DNA of 37,640 bases from Nonomuraea aridisoli (GCF_003236395.1 NZ_POUD01000064.1:1-37640), one strand, 5' to 3'; numbered from the stretch's first letter, positions 8,132 to 15,725 are shown. Translations and numbers: made by a program. The notes: generated from the sequence alone by a model not told the origin.

Positions 8132-8458
8132 ATGCGTAGGAGCAAGCTCGCCTGGGGTCTCGCGGGCGCCGCGTCGTTGTGCATCGCGCTCGCGTCCGCC
8201 GTTCCGGCCTCGGCCGCGTCGGGGTCGGGGGTCACGTTCTGGTCGGGTGATTTCCGGGGGCAGTCGGTGACCCTGCCGGCGTCCACCGAGTGCACCACGC
8301 TGCCGTTCCCGGCACGTTCGGAGTTCAACGACACCACCTACAAGATCGCGGTGTACGGGACGACGGACTGCACGGGCAACGGCTGGGTGTACCCGCCGAC
8401 CGACATCCACAGCTTCGTCGTCGGCTTCGAGGGACGTAGCTTCCGTATCTTCGAGTGA
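8132..8458 (+). CDS. Small secreted protein, possibly I36 inhibitor/crystallin-like
   Basis: 108 residues with a typical Sec signal peptide cleaved after ASA (about residue 28). The mature part of about 80 residues has one Cys pair (TECTT, TDCTG) and repeats of aromatic-Gly strands (VTFWSGDFRGQSVTL; YKIAVYGTTDC; FEGRSFRIFE) that recall the beta/gamma-crystallin fold of actinomycete I36-type peptidase inhibitors. That assignment is a guess from pattern. GGGAGAAG precedes the ATG. A possible promoter is TTGACT at 8047-8052 with GATGAT 17 bases later. Followed by a hairpin terminator at 8466. Confidence 0.7.
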   Translation: MRRSKLAWGLAGAASLCIALASAVPASAASGSGVTFWSGDFRGQSVTLPASTECTTLPFPARSEFNDTTYKIAVYGTTDCTGNGWVYPPTDIHSFVVGFEGRSFRIFE

Positions 8459-8465
8459 TTCTCGC

Positions 8466-8497
8466 GGGGCGGGCCCTTCCGGGGGGCTCGCCCCTTT
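8466..8497 (+). terminator. Intrinsic-like terminator of the small secreted protein gene
   Basis: GGGGCGGGC (8466-8474) pairs with GCTCGCCCC (8486-8494) with one G-U pair, and inner CC/GG can extend the stem around TTCC. Three T residues follow. It lies 8 bases after the stop at 8458. Confidence 0.65.
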
Positions 8498-8607
8498 CGC
8501 CGCAGGGGGCCTTGACGGGCAGGTTCGGGCGCGCTTGATCCGTCGAGCCGAACAGGCGACGGTGGGCGCGGCTCGTCGGGGCGCCCGAGCTCAAGCCGGC
8601 CGGCCCC

Positions 8608-8752
8608 GTGGGCGTCGCCGGCCTGCGCCGGCAGGTCAGCCAGCTGCCCCTGGAGATGGCCGGGGCGGTGCTGGCCTTCCTGCCGATCCTGGTCGTCTAC
8701 CTGCTGGCGCAGCGGCACTTCACGCAGGCCGCGATGATGTCCGGCACTCGGG
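8608..8752 (+). pseudogene. C-terminal fragment of a sugar ABC transporter permease
   Basis: Frame 1 reads GVAGLRRQVSQLPLEMAGAV then LAFLPILVVYLLAQRHFTQA and ends AMMSGTR. This is the last membrane helix and the tail (usual form QRHFV...AMSGIK) of MalG/UgpE-type inner-membrane permeases of carbohydrate ABC transporters. There is no start region, no EAA loop and no companion ABC genes. The usual C-terminus runs directly into the next fragment at about 8750. The frame is open from 8539, but residues before 8608 do not look like permease. Confidence 0.6.
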
Positions 8753-9079
8753 ATGGCCGGGGCCGCCGGCGGAGTGGTGTCGCAGTGGTACATCGGCACC
8801 GTCCTGCCCTGGCTGGCCACCTCCGACAGCCCCGCGCTGACCGGCGAGATGGGCGGCATCGGCCTGTACGGGACGATGGCGCTGCTGGTCGCGGGCGTGT
8901 TCGCGCTGGGCGTGAGCGGCCTGCGCTCGCGGGTCCTGCCCAGGCCCGCCGCGGTCATCCTGATCGTCGCGGCGGCCGCCTTCGTCATGCCGTTCGCGCT
9001 GGTGCCGCTCATGGGGGTCGCCCTGCTGTGGAGCGGCGTCACCGGGCTCTCCCGGGCGAACGTCCCCGTGACCGCCTGA
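8753..9079 (+). pseudogene. C-terminal part of a multi-helix membrane protein
   Basis: 108 residues, MAGAAGGVVSQWYIGTVLPW at the start, with three predicted helices (about 31-52, 63-82 and 85-100) and the block LRSRVLPRPAAVILIV. This resembles the second half of uncharacterised actinomycete membrane proteins of about 200 residues, whose first half would be missing. The ATG at 8753 lies where the permease fragment ends, in a different frame, with no ribosome site. It could be translated as a short three-helix protein, but I read it as a remnant because both its start and its neighbours are broken. Confidence 0.5.
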
Positions 9080-9115
9080 TCACGTCGCGGTTACCCTGGC
9101 GCGACCGGCGATCGT

Positions 9116-9338
9116 ATGGAGGTCTCGATGGTCCGCAGGCGCGCGGCGCTCGCCGCGCTCGTGGCGCAGGCAGGGCTGCTCCTGTGGCTGTTGTCGGCCT
9201 TGTGGCTGCTTCCCGGCGCCGCCGCCCTGCCCGACCGCGCCACGGTGACCCTGTACGCCGTCGCCCTCGCCGTGCTCGGCGGCGCCGGCGCGCTGCTCGC
9301 CCGCAGGCGGGCCCATCCGCTCGCGCCGATCCTGCTCC
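9116..9338 (+). pseudogene. N-terminal membrane part of a probable sensor histidine kinase
   Basis: About 75 codons: MVRRRAALAALVAQAGLLLW with a first membrane helix, a short loop (PDRATVTLY), a second helix and LLARRRAHPL. The helix-ARRRxHPL pattern is common at the start of actinomycete sensor kinases of the NarX-like group. At about 9338 the sequence switches to the middle of a response regulator in another frame. Because kinase and regulator genes are usually adjacent in this order, one internal deletion would explain the junction. The kinase call rests mainly on what follows it. Confidence 0.5.
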
Positions 9339-9719
9339 GTGCTGCGGGCGCTGCGCGCCGGCGTACGCGGCTATCTGCTGAAGTCGTCGGGCCCGGCGGC
9401 GATCGCCCGGGCGCTGGCCGCCGTCGCGGAGGGCGACGTCGTGCTGAGCGGTCCGGTCGGCGCGATCGTGGCGCGGGCGGCGCTGCGGACATCCGCCCCG
9501 GGGCCGTTCCCGCAGTTGTCCGCGCGCGAGACCGAGATCCTCGACCACGTCGCCCGCGGGAGCGGCAACGCGCAGATCGTCCGCGAGCTGTTCCTGTCGG
9601 TGAAGACCGTGCAGAACCACGTCAGCGCCGTCCTCGGCAAGCTCGGCGTGGCCACGTGCGCCGAGGCCGTCGCCCGCGCCCGCGACGCCGGCCTCGGCTC
9701 AGCCGGCTCGGGCCAGTAG
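9339..9719 (+). pseudogene. C-terminal half of a NarL/LuxR response regulator
   Basis: Starts inside the receiver domain at VLRALRAGVRGYLLKSSG (conserved Lys of the receiver) and continues through a full LuxR helix-turn-helix: LSARETEILDHVARGSGN, then IVRELFLSVKTVQNHVSAVL and GKLGVATCAEAVARARDAGL. The first ~90 residues, including the phosphoacceptor Asp, are absent. A GTG at 9339 could in principle start a receiver-less DNA-binding protein of 126 residues, so residual activity cannot be excluded. Confidence 0.75.
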
Positions 9720-9777
9720 CCGGCCGCGCTCCCACTCGGCGGCGACGACGCACGCACGCCGGGGTCACGCCGTGATC

Positions 9778-10329
9778 CTAGGAGGCCGGGTGGTGGGAGG
9801 TGACGGTCGTCGTGCCGTGGTCGAGGCGGACCGTGTAGCGGCCGCCGCGATCCACGACCGCGGGAAGCGGGGTGCCGGTGCAGCCGCAGAGCATGGCGAG
9901 CAGGGCCGGGATCACGTCGCCGTGGGAGGAGGCGACGACCCGGCCGCCCGGGTGGCGGCGGGCCATGGACGTGAGCGCGTGCGCCATCCGGCCCGCCGAC
10001 CAGGCGCCGCCGATGGCGCCGGCCACCGGCGCGTAGACGCCTGTGACCCACTCGGCGGGCTCGCGGAAGCCGTCCGACTCCGCGAGCGTCTCCAGGCACT
10101 CGATCGGAAGCCCGGTCGCCCGGGCGAGGGGCTCGACGGTCTCGCGGCAGCGCCGCGCCGGGCTGCTGAAGATCGCGTCCACCTGCGGGCCCACGGCCGG
10201 CACGAGCGCTTCGGCCTGCCGCCTGCCGAGCTCGGACAGCGGACGGACGTCGTGATCTCCCTCCCAGCCCTGCCGCGGCACGCTCTCGCAGTGCGGGACC
10301 AGTTCGAGGGTGAGATCGGGGATCGGCAT
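9778..10329 (-). CDS. Histidine phosphatase superfamily protein with altered RHG motif
   Basis: 183 residues. The pattern LSELGRRQAEALVPAV, IFSSPARRCRETVEPLA, LAESDGF and SSHGDVIPALL is that of the histidine phosphatase (phosphoglycerate mutase-like) superfamily, cytoplasmic enzymes acting on phosphoesters. In active members the first motif is RHG or RHC, with His phosphorylated and Arg binding phosphate. Here it reads VPHCES, so Pro replaces the Arg while the His stays. The second His (SSHGD) and the Glu (AES) are present. Activity may be weak or altered. A short hairpin lies upstream, next to the DUF916-like gene on the same strand. Confidence 0.75.
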   Translation of the reverse strand: MPIPDLTLELVPHCESVPRQGWEGDHDVRPLSELGRRQAEALVPAVGPQVDAIFSSPARRCRETVEPLARATGLPIECLETLAESDGFREPAEWVTGVYAPVAGAIGGAWSAGRMAHALTSMARRHPGGRVVASSHGDVIPALLAMLCGCTGTPLPAVVDRGGRYTVRLDHGTTTVTSHHPAS

Positions 10330-10372
10330 CCCAGCATGATCAGGCCGGGGCCGGCGCGCTGTCGAGCGCGTT

Positions 10373-11305
10373 TCAGGCGGGACGCCGCCGGGCGAACCGG
10401 TAGCCGAGCACGGCGAGCACGCCCACGACGACGAGGGCGAGCAGCGCCGCCCACGGGAGCGTCCAGGCGTGCGCGGTGGTCCGGACGGCGGTGAGCGGGG
10501 CGATCGAGTTGGACGCGTCGGTGAGCAGCGGCGTGAGCGCGACCGTCCCCGTCACCCGGAGCACGGGCGCCACCCCGTGGACCGGCACCGACACCTTCCA
10601 GGTGTCGCCGGGCAGCAGTTGCGGCGTGTCGGCGACCTTCCCGGCGTCGGCCGTCAGGCCGCCGAACGGCCCGGACAACGACACCTCCTGCCGGGCGGCG
10701 AGGATCGCGTTGCCCGTGTTGCGGATCGTGTACGCGACGGTGGCCTCGCCCGTGCCGAGCGGGTTCGGCGTCCCCGAGTAGCTCACCCGCAGGTCCTCCA
10801 CCGACAGGCGCGGTCTCAGCTCGCCGCCGACGCGCAGCCGGACGCGGATGCCGAGCCGCTGGTTCCCCTCGCCTTCGGTGACGACACCGCCCATGTAGTC
10901 GCCGGGCGCCACGTCACCGGGAAGGGTGAGCGTGAACGGCACCTCGGCCGATTCGCCGGGCTCGACCGTCACGTCGGGCCGCTGCGGGCGGATCCACGCG
11001 CCCAGCCCCGCCTGCTCGGCGCCCTCGGGCCGCAGGTCGAGCCGTCCGCCTTCGGCGGTGAACGCGTCGGCGGCGTACACGGCCAGGTGGAGCGGGGTGG
11101 CGCCGTCGTTGGTGATCACGATGCCGTCGGTGAGACTTCCGCCGGGGTTGAGCACGTAGCCGTAGTTCTCCCGGTCGGGGCCGAAGTCGTTGGCGGCCGT
11201 GGCGACGGTCCATGAGGCGTCACCGTCCGCCGCCGCGGCGGGTCCGGCGAGGCCGAGCGCGGCGAGCAACGCCACGATGGCGGCGAACGTTGTGGTCGGA
11301 CGCAT
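10373..11305 (-). CDS. DUF916/WxL-interacting-like secreted, membrane-anchored protein
   Basis: 310 residues from ATG 11305 (MRPTTTFAAIVALLAALGLA): Sec signal peptide ending AAA, then beta-sandwich repeats with YVLNPGGSLTDGIVITNDG, VTVEPGESAEVPFTLTLPGD and DYMGGVVTEGEG, and a single C-terminal membrane helix (WAALLALVVVGVLAVLGYRF) followed by ARRRPA. This matches DUF916 proteins, which in Gram-positive bacteria help hold WxL-type proteins to peptidoglycan. The mature part would face outward. I see no WxL partner in the window. It lies 118 bp downstream of the phosphoesterase gene, with a strong terminator between them, so it probably has its own promoter. Confidence 0.75.
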   Translation of the reverse strand: MRPTTTFAAIVALLAALGLAGPAAAADGDASWTVATAANDFGPDRENYGYVLNPGGSLTDGIVITNDGATPLHLAVYAADAFTAEGGRLDLRPEGAEQAGLGAWIRPQRPDVTVEPGESAEVPFTLTLPGDVAPGDYMGGVVTEGEGNQRLGIRVRLRVGGELRPRLSVEDLRVSYSGTPNPLGTGEATVAYTIRNTGNAILAARQEVSLSGPFGGLTADAGKVADTPQLLPGDTWKVSVPVHGVAPVLRVTGTVALTPLLTDASNSIAPLTAVRTTAHAWTLPWAALLALVVVGVLAVLGYRFARRRPA

Positions 11306-11345
11306 CTGGTGAACCTCGGGCTGTCTGGAAGCGTGCGGATGTGCG

Positions 11346-11378
11346 GATGGGGTGGGCGTCGGCGACGCCCACCCCATC
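11346..11378 (-). terminator. Strong hairpin terminator of the phosphoesterase gene
   Basis: A perfect 15-bp stem (GATGGGGTGGGCGTC pairing with GACGCCCACCCCATC) around a GGC loop, 45 bp downstream of the phosphoesterase stop and before the DUF916-like start at 11305. No T-run. Confidence 0.75.
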
Positions 11379-11423
11379 AGGAGGAGCGGGCCGGATCAGC
11401 AGGTCCGGCACGACCGCGATCGG

Positions 11424-13040
11424 CTACTGGAGCCAGCTCGCCTCGGTCGCCACCGCGTCCTTGTCGCGACCGTGGCCGTGGCCGTTGTCGTGGCCATTGT
11501 CGTGACCGTGGCCGTGGCCGTGGCCGTGGCCGTTGTCGTGGCCGTTGCCGTGGTCGTCTCCGTCGCGGTGGGGGGTGATGACCACCTTGTCGACGAGGGA
11601 GCCGACGGGCTGCGCGGGGCCGGCGCCGCTGTCAGAGCCGCACCAGGACTCCTGGCCCAGCTCGACGGCGGAGTTGGGGCCTTCGCAGTCGCCGCTGCGG
11701 ACGTTCTCGACGGTGAGCTTGTCCTTGTCCACCTGGACCTTCACGTACGTACGCACGTGCTCCTGGTTCTCGACCGAGTTCGCCCAGTGGCTCTTGGGGT
11801 TGAGCGGGTCGGGACCGTAGTTCGGGTCCTTGGTGACGTCCGGCTTGGTCAGGTCGTAGTACTTCGAGCCGGACGCGGAGTTGGCCGTCACGTAGATGAC
11901 GCCACCCGGACCGGCCTCGACCTGGGCGTCGCCGGGCTTCTCCGCCGGGTTCGCCTTCTGGCCGTTCTTGATCACGTAGCTGCGGGAGTAGCTGTGGTCG
12001 TGACCCTGCAGGACCAGGTCGACGCCGAGGTTGGAGAAGGCGGTCGGGAAGTCCTTGCGGCGCAGCTGGTTGTCGCCGTCGTTGGCGTGGGAGGCCGGCG
12101 AGTAGATCGCGTGGTGGTAGACCAGCACGGTGTACTTGGCGTCGGCACCGTGCTCCTTGATGACCTTGGAGACGTAGTCGATGTGCGCCGCGTCGGAGCC
12201 GCTCGCGTAGGCGTTGCTGTTCAGGTCGATGAACAGCACGTCCTTGTAGGTGTACCAGTAGTCGCCGCCGGAGCGGGTGTTCGCGTCGCCGTTGTAGAAC
12301 GGGGCGGAACGGTCGGTGTTCGGCGTCCAGAAGTGCTGCTCGTACGCCTTGCCGCCGACGTCGTGGTTGCCGATGGTGGCCGCCCACGGGTACTGCCGCA
12401 GCTGGTCGGGCCGCAGGAAGTCGTTCCAGTTGGTCTCGTTGTTGGCGGACTCGACCTGGTCACCGCCGGAGACCAGCAGCTCGGCGTTCGGGTTGGCGGC
12501 GGTGGCCACCCGCAGGGTGTCGGCCCAGCCGTCGCCGTCCCTGGTCGAGTTGCCCGACGAGCCGATCTGCGGGTCGCCGAAGAACAGGAAGTCGAAGTCG
12601 CCGTCGAACTTCTGGGTCTTGAAGGTGTACGTCTGCGACCAGGCGCCCTCGGTGCCGACCCGGTAGGAGTAGGAGGTGTGCTCCTTCAGGCCGTTGATCG
12701 TGGCGTGGCCGTTGTAGCCGCCGCTGACCACGTTCGCGGTGACCGTGGCCGGGATGGTGACGGCGTCCTTGGGGAACTGACCCTTGTGCACCTTGTGGGT
12801 CGGGGCCACCTGGACGACCTTGGCGTCGCCGTCCGCGGCGTACCATGACACGACACGCTGGGCCTCATCCGCGCCGACGCCGAGGACGATCCCGGTCGGG
12901 GCCGTGCCGGCCGCCGCCTGGGCCGCGGCGGTCAGGCCGCTGCCCATGACCGCGCCGACGCCCATGACCGCCGCGGTGGCCGCCACAGCGGCCCGGCGGA
13001 GGATCTGCCCGCGCCGTTGCGGCGCGTTGTCAATCTTCAT
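11424..13040 (-). CDS. Secreted calcineurin-like phosphoesterase with histidine-rich tail
   Basis: About 538 residues from ATG 13040. The N-terminus has paired arginines and a hydrophobic stretch (RRGQILRRAAVAATAAVMGV), probably a Tat or Sec signal. A fibronectin/purple-acid-phosphatase-like domain (about 45-145; HATINGLKEHTSYSYRVGTE) precedes the metallophosphatase domain with motifs FFGDPQIG, SGGDQVES, TIGNHDVGG, VYHHAIYS and QGHDHSYSRS that bind two metals. The last ~45 residues hold a tail of repeated HG and HDNG units with eleven His. It should cleave phosphoesters outside the cell. A possible PHO box lies upstream (13099), so phosphate control is plausible. A HupE-type gene lies upstream on the same strand. 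Confidence 0.9.
   Translation of the reverse strand: MKIDNAPQRRGQILRRAAVAATAAVMGVGAVMGSGLTAAAQAAAGTAPTGIVLGVGADEAQRVVSWYAADGDAKVVQVAPTHKVHKGQFPKDAVTIPATVTANVVSGGYNGHATINGLKEHTSYSYRVGTEGAWSQTYTFKTQKFDGDFDFLFFGDPQIGSSGNSTRDGDGWADTLRVATAANPNAELLVSGGDQVESANNETNWNDFLRPDQLRQYPWAATIGNHDVGGKAYEQHFWTPNTDRSAPFYNGDANTRSGGDYWYTYKDVLFIDLNSNAYASGSDAAHIDYVSKVIKEHGADAKYTVLVYHHAIYSPASHANDGDNQLRRKDFPTAFSNLGVDLVLQGHDHSYSRSYVIKNGQKANPAEKPGDAQVEAGPGGVIYVTANSASGSKYYDLTKPDVTKDPNYGPDPLNPKSHWANSVENQEHVRTYVKVQVDKDKLTVENVRSGDCEGPNSAVELGQESWCGSDSGAGPAQPVGSLVDKVVITPHRDGDDHGNGHDNGHGHGHGHGHDNGHDNGHGHGRDKDAVATEASWLQ
11467..11575 (-). repeat. Low-complexity repeat coding the His-Gly-Asp-Asn tail
   Basis: Tandem copies of a 6-base unit (GTGGCC, with CGTGGC and GTTGTC variants on the + strand) encode HG, HDNG and HGHG repeats at the C-terminus of the phosphoesterase. 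Such tracts change length easily by slippage, so the number of His residues may vary between strains. Confidence 0.8.
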
Positions 13041-13098
13041 CACTTCTGTCCGTTCAGGTACTGAGAGAGCTACTGAAGAGCCGATCTACCGTTACGGA

Positions 13099-13120
13099 CA
13101 CCGGTGACATCAAGGTGAAC
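13099..13120 (-). promoter_or_regulatory. Possible PHO box upstream of the phosphoesterase gene
   Basis: Read on the - strand, GTTCACCTTGA is followed directly by TGTCACCGGTG: two 11-base direct-repeat units close to the actinomycete PhoP half-site GTTCACC. The site lies 59-80 bases before the start codon at 13040. The first unit matches GTTCACC fully, the second is partial. Inference from motif and from the gene's phosphatase function. Confidence 0.45.
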
Positions 13121-13166
13121 ATCGGACATTACGCCGTTGGCATCTGCCGGAAGTTGTGAAGTTTTC

Positions 13167-14378
13167 TCATATTCCGAGCACACGCTGCACGAACCACACC
13201 AGCCCCATCGCCGACACCCCTGCCGCGATCACGCCGGTCGCCCACAGCCCCGCGACCGGCCGGCGGTGCCGCAACACGGCGAGCAGCGGGAAGACGACGG
13301 CGATGACGGCGAGCTGGACGGCCTCGATGCCCACGTTGAAGACCAGCAGCGACCACAGCAGCGTCCACGACAGAGGCTGGTCGATGCCCAGGGCCGAGGC
13401 GAAGCCGAGCCCGTGCACAAGGCCGAAGCAGAAGACCACCGCGAGCCTGGTCCAGCCCGCGCGGTCCAGGCTGAAGTGACCCTGGCCGAGGCTCTCCAGA
13501 TCCGTGGCGTGCGACCGGCGGCGCCAGAGCCGCCACAGGTGCCAGCCCGCGACCACGGCGATCGACAGCGCGATGACCGGCTCGACGAACGCCGCGGGCA
13601 CCTCGACGAGCCCGAGCGCGGCGAGGATGAAGGTCACCGAGTGGGCCAGCGTGAACGTCGTCGCCGCCAGCACGATCTCGCGCAGCCGGCGCGACCCGGC
13701 GATGAGCGCCAGCAGGAACAGGATGTGGTCGAGCCCGGTGAGCAGGTGCTCGGCGCCGAGCCGGAAGAAGTTCCAGAACCGCTCGGCGAACGACTGCCGG
13801 GTGGAGAACGCCGGATGCTCGGCGTCGAGGGCCGCGCTGCCGGAGACCAGGTCCAGGTCGTACGTGATCACCGTCTTGGTGCCCTTCACGTAGCCCTCGG
13901 CGTCGGGGAACAGCCCGCTGCGCACCTCGTGCTCCTGCGCGGCTTCGGGGCAGCGGTAGTCGAGCACCAGCAGCGCGTACGGCACGCCCTCGCGCTGCTC
14001 GATCCGGAAGTCTCCGTCGCGCGCCGGGGTGCACGCCTCGCCCCCGGCCGTGACGCCGAAACGCTCGGTCACGTACGCCACGACCGAGCCGGCGTGGGCG
14101 TCCAGCGCGGCCTTCTGACCTGGCGTGTCACCGTTCTCCCAGGCGGTGTTGCCCTGCCGGAACAGCGGGTCGTCGCCCTGCGCGTCGGCGGCCGAGACGA
14201 CGAGCAGGTCGTACTCCAGCTCGATCTCCGACCGCACGTGCCCGCTCCCCGGTGAGCCGAGGTCGACGTAGACGGTGGAGGTGAATCCGTGGGCGAGCGC
14301 GGGTGCGGCGCCGAGCATGACGGCCACGGCTACGGCGGCGACGACGGCACAGGCACGACGCCGAGCGACGTGGAACAT
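13167..14378 (-). CDS. HupE/UreJ-type membrane protein with extracytoplasmic domain
   Basis: 403 residues. A Sec signal peptide ending ALAHG is followed by an extracytoplasmic domain of about 170 residues containing one Cys pair (EACTP, YRCPE), then six to seven membrane helices. The first helices carry GAEHLLTGLDHILFLLAL and FTLAHSVTFIL, the His/Asp-rich core of the HupE/UreJ_2 family linked in some bacteria to nickel or cobalt uptake. A later helix has CFGLVHGLGFASAL. Here no hydrogenase or urease is visible, so substrate is open. It lies 126 bp upstream of the His-tailed phosphoesterase on the same strand, which suggests, without proving, a shared metal theme. A weak promoter candidate (TTGACC-18-GATGGT) lies at 14477-14506. 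Confidence 0.85.
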   Translation of the reverse strand: MFHVARRRACAVVAAVAVAVMLGAAPALAHGFTSTVYVDLGSPGSGHVRSEIELEYDLLVVSAADAQGDDPLFRQGNTAWENGDTPGQKAALDAHAGSVVAYVTERFGVTAGGEACTPARDGDFRIEQREGVPYALLVLDYRCPEAAQEHEVRSGLFPDAEGYVKGTKTVITYDLDLVSGSAALDAEHPAFSTRQSFAERFWNFFRLGAEHLLTGLDHILFLLALIAGSRRLREIVLAATTFTLAHSVTFILAALGLVEVPAAFVEPVIALSIAVVAGWHLWRLWRRRSHATDLESLGQGHFSLDRAGWTRLAVVFCFGLVHGLGFASALGIDQPLSWTLLWSLLVFNVGIEAVQLAVIAVVFPLLAVLRHRRPVAGLWATGVIAAGVSAMGLVWFVQRVLGI

Positions 14379-14583
14379 GTGACTCCTCTAGGGTTCCGGA
14401 CGTACGCAATCTCCTCGGCCGACATGAATGAACGGCGTCGCATCCGATAACCGACAATGAACCCAATTGGGCAGAAACCATCCTGATATCGAAGAATCAG
14501 GGTCAATGAGGTAGGAATTAGGCGCGCTGGCGTCGGCACCCGCCCGGCGCCTCCTTCACCGCCGTCCCGGAGGACTCCATCCC

Positions 14584-15258
14584 ATGCGCTCCCGGCTCCT
14601 GCCCGCTCGAACGCTCGCCGCGGCGGTCGCGCTGGCCGTCCTGGCCGGCGGATGCGGCGCGGGCGACGACTGGTCGCGACCGCACGCCAAGCCCACCGCC
14701 GTCGGCTCGCTCGCCCCGGGGTTCTCCGATCCGGCCACGACGCCGACCCCCGAGTCGACGATCACGCCGCGTCCCGGCTCCTGGGACGGCGTGCGCCCGT
14801 CGGAGGACTACCGCGTGGTGCTGCTCACCGCCGGCCAGGACCCCCAGACCCGCACGCTGGTGGACGCCGTGCGGGCGTGGGCCGAGGAGAACGACGTCGA
14901 CCTGAGGACCATCGCGCCCACGGACCCGCACCAGTACGTCGCGAGCATCAGCCAGGCGATCCGGCTGCGGCCCGACCTCATCGTCAGCGCCGGCAACGAC
15001 CTCATCGACCCGCTCGCCATGGTCAGCCCCAACCACCTCGACCAGCAGTTCCTCGTGGTCGGCGCGGAGCTGGCCGAGCCCACGGAGAACGTCACCGCCG
15101 CCGACTGGACCGGCGCGTCGTTCCGCGGCGAGGGGCTCGGCATGTCCTCGACGTACGACCCGGCGAGCTTCACCCCCGAACGCGCCGGCCGCGCCGTCCG
15201 CGCGGGCGTCGCCGCCGTCCTCAACGGCCTGACCGGAATCGTGATCTGGCTCGACTGA
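14584..15258 (+). CDS. Lipoprotein with periplasmic-binding-protein-like (BMP/PBP1-like) domain
   Basis: 224 residues. A lipoprotein signal peptide with lipobox LAGGC (Cys about residue 24) is followed by a Pro/Thr-rich linker (PTPESTITPRP) and one alpha/beta domain: YRVVLLTAGQDPQTRTLVDAV, DLRTIAPTDPHQYVASISQA, RPDLIVSAGND, QQFLVVGAELAEP. This is the layout of one lobe of a periplasmic binding protein, similar to BMP/PBP1 proteins but shorter than a two-lobed receptor. No transport genes are adjacent. Divergent from the HupE-type gene with a 205-bp gap. Confidence 0.75.
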   Translation: MRSRLLPARTLAAAVALAVLAGGCGAGDDWSRPHAKPTAVGSLAPGFSDPATTPTPESTITPRPGSWDGVRPSEDYRVVLLTAGQDPQTRTLVDAVRAWAEENDVDLRTIAPTDPHQYVASISQAIRLRPDLIVSAGNDLIDPLAMVSPNHLDQQFLVVGAELAEPTENVTAADWTGASFRGEGLGMSSTYDPASFTPERAGRAVRAGVAAVLNGLTGIVIWLD

Positions 15259-15338
15259 TCGAGGCACCAGGGGCACAGGCGCGATCGGCGGAGGCCTCCG
15301 CGAGCGTGCGGCAGAGCGCCGCCGGAGAAGTCATCGAA

Positions 15339-15357
15339 CCCGGTTGACCGGGCGTTT
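15339..15357 (+). terminator. Terminator-like hairpin with T-run after the lipoprotein gene
   Basis: CCCGG-TTGA-CCGGG (15339-15352) followed by CGTTTT. A short stem, but the T-run is unusual for this DNA and the site lies 80 bp after the lipoprotein stop. Confidence 0.5.
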
Positions 15358-15371
15358 TCAAACCCGGTTCA

Positions 15372-15390
15372 CGACCCGGTTTCCGGGTCG
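15372..15390. terminator. Second hairpin, CGACCCGG-TTT-CCGGGTCG
   Basis: A perfect 8-bp stem with a TTT loop lying 12 bases past the stop of the DUF4232 remnant on the - strand. It could be that gene's former terminator. The symmetric sequence could act in either direction. Confidence 0.45.
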
Positions 15391-15402
15391 CTCCGGGCTC
15401 GG

Positions 15403-15556
15403 TTACCAGGCGACGACGCCTCATTGCCGGGCTGGACGGTGCCGTTCTGGAGCGACTTGACGGTGATGTCGGACCGCTCCACGTCCCCGAAGCCTTCCAG
15501 GCCGGCCACGACGAGCGGCCGTCCTCGGTGAGCCCGACCTCCCAGGGGGAGCCCAG
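15403..15556 (-). pseudogene. Broken partial copy of the DUF4232 lipoprotein gene found at 23.8 kb
   Basis: On the - strand the pieces EVGLTEDG, then (after a frame change) VVAGLEGFGDVERSDITVKS and LQNGTVQPGN align with the end of the intact DUF4232 gene (KVGLAADG, ATLEGFPAPEQSGITVKS, LQVGTLQPSN). Nucleotides match closely at the 3' end, including the string taccaggcgacgacgcc shared by both. At least two frameshifts are present and nothing of the first two thirds remains. It fills most of the otherwise geneless stretch 15259-15725; the rest holds two hairpins and the upstream region of the peptide gene. Confidence 0.65.
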
Positions 15557-15725
15557 AGCCTCCGCCACACCAACCAGGACAGACGATCTTGTCAAGGGCG
15601 GATTGACCACGTGTCATGGGTAATTTTCCGCAGATCAGAAGCCGTTGACCGACGATATTGGGCATCGCCCGAGCGTGATCACGAATGCGCTCGGGCTCCA
15701 CCCATCCAACAGAAGGGATGCCGAG

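Noticed and set aside
11467..11575. Regular short repeats that might be a CRISPR array
   Set aside because: The repeat unit is about 6 bases with no unique spacers, and it codes the His-rich tail of the phosphoesterase in frame.
15259..15725. Possible promoter TTGACC (15603, 15645) for the peptide cluster
   Set aside because: Neither TTGACC has a plausible -10 hexamer at 16-19 bases; no promoter can be assigned with confidence.
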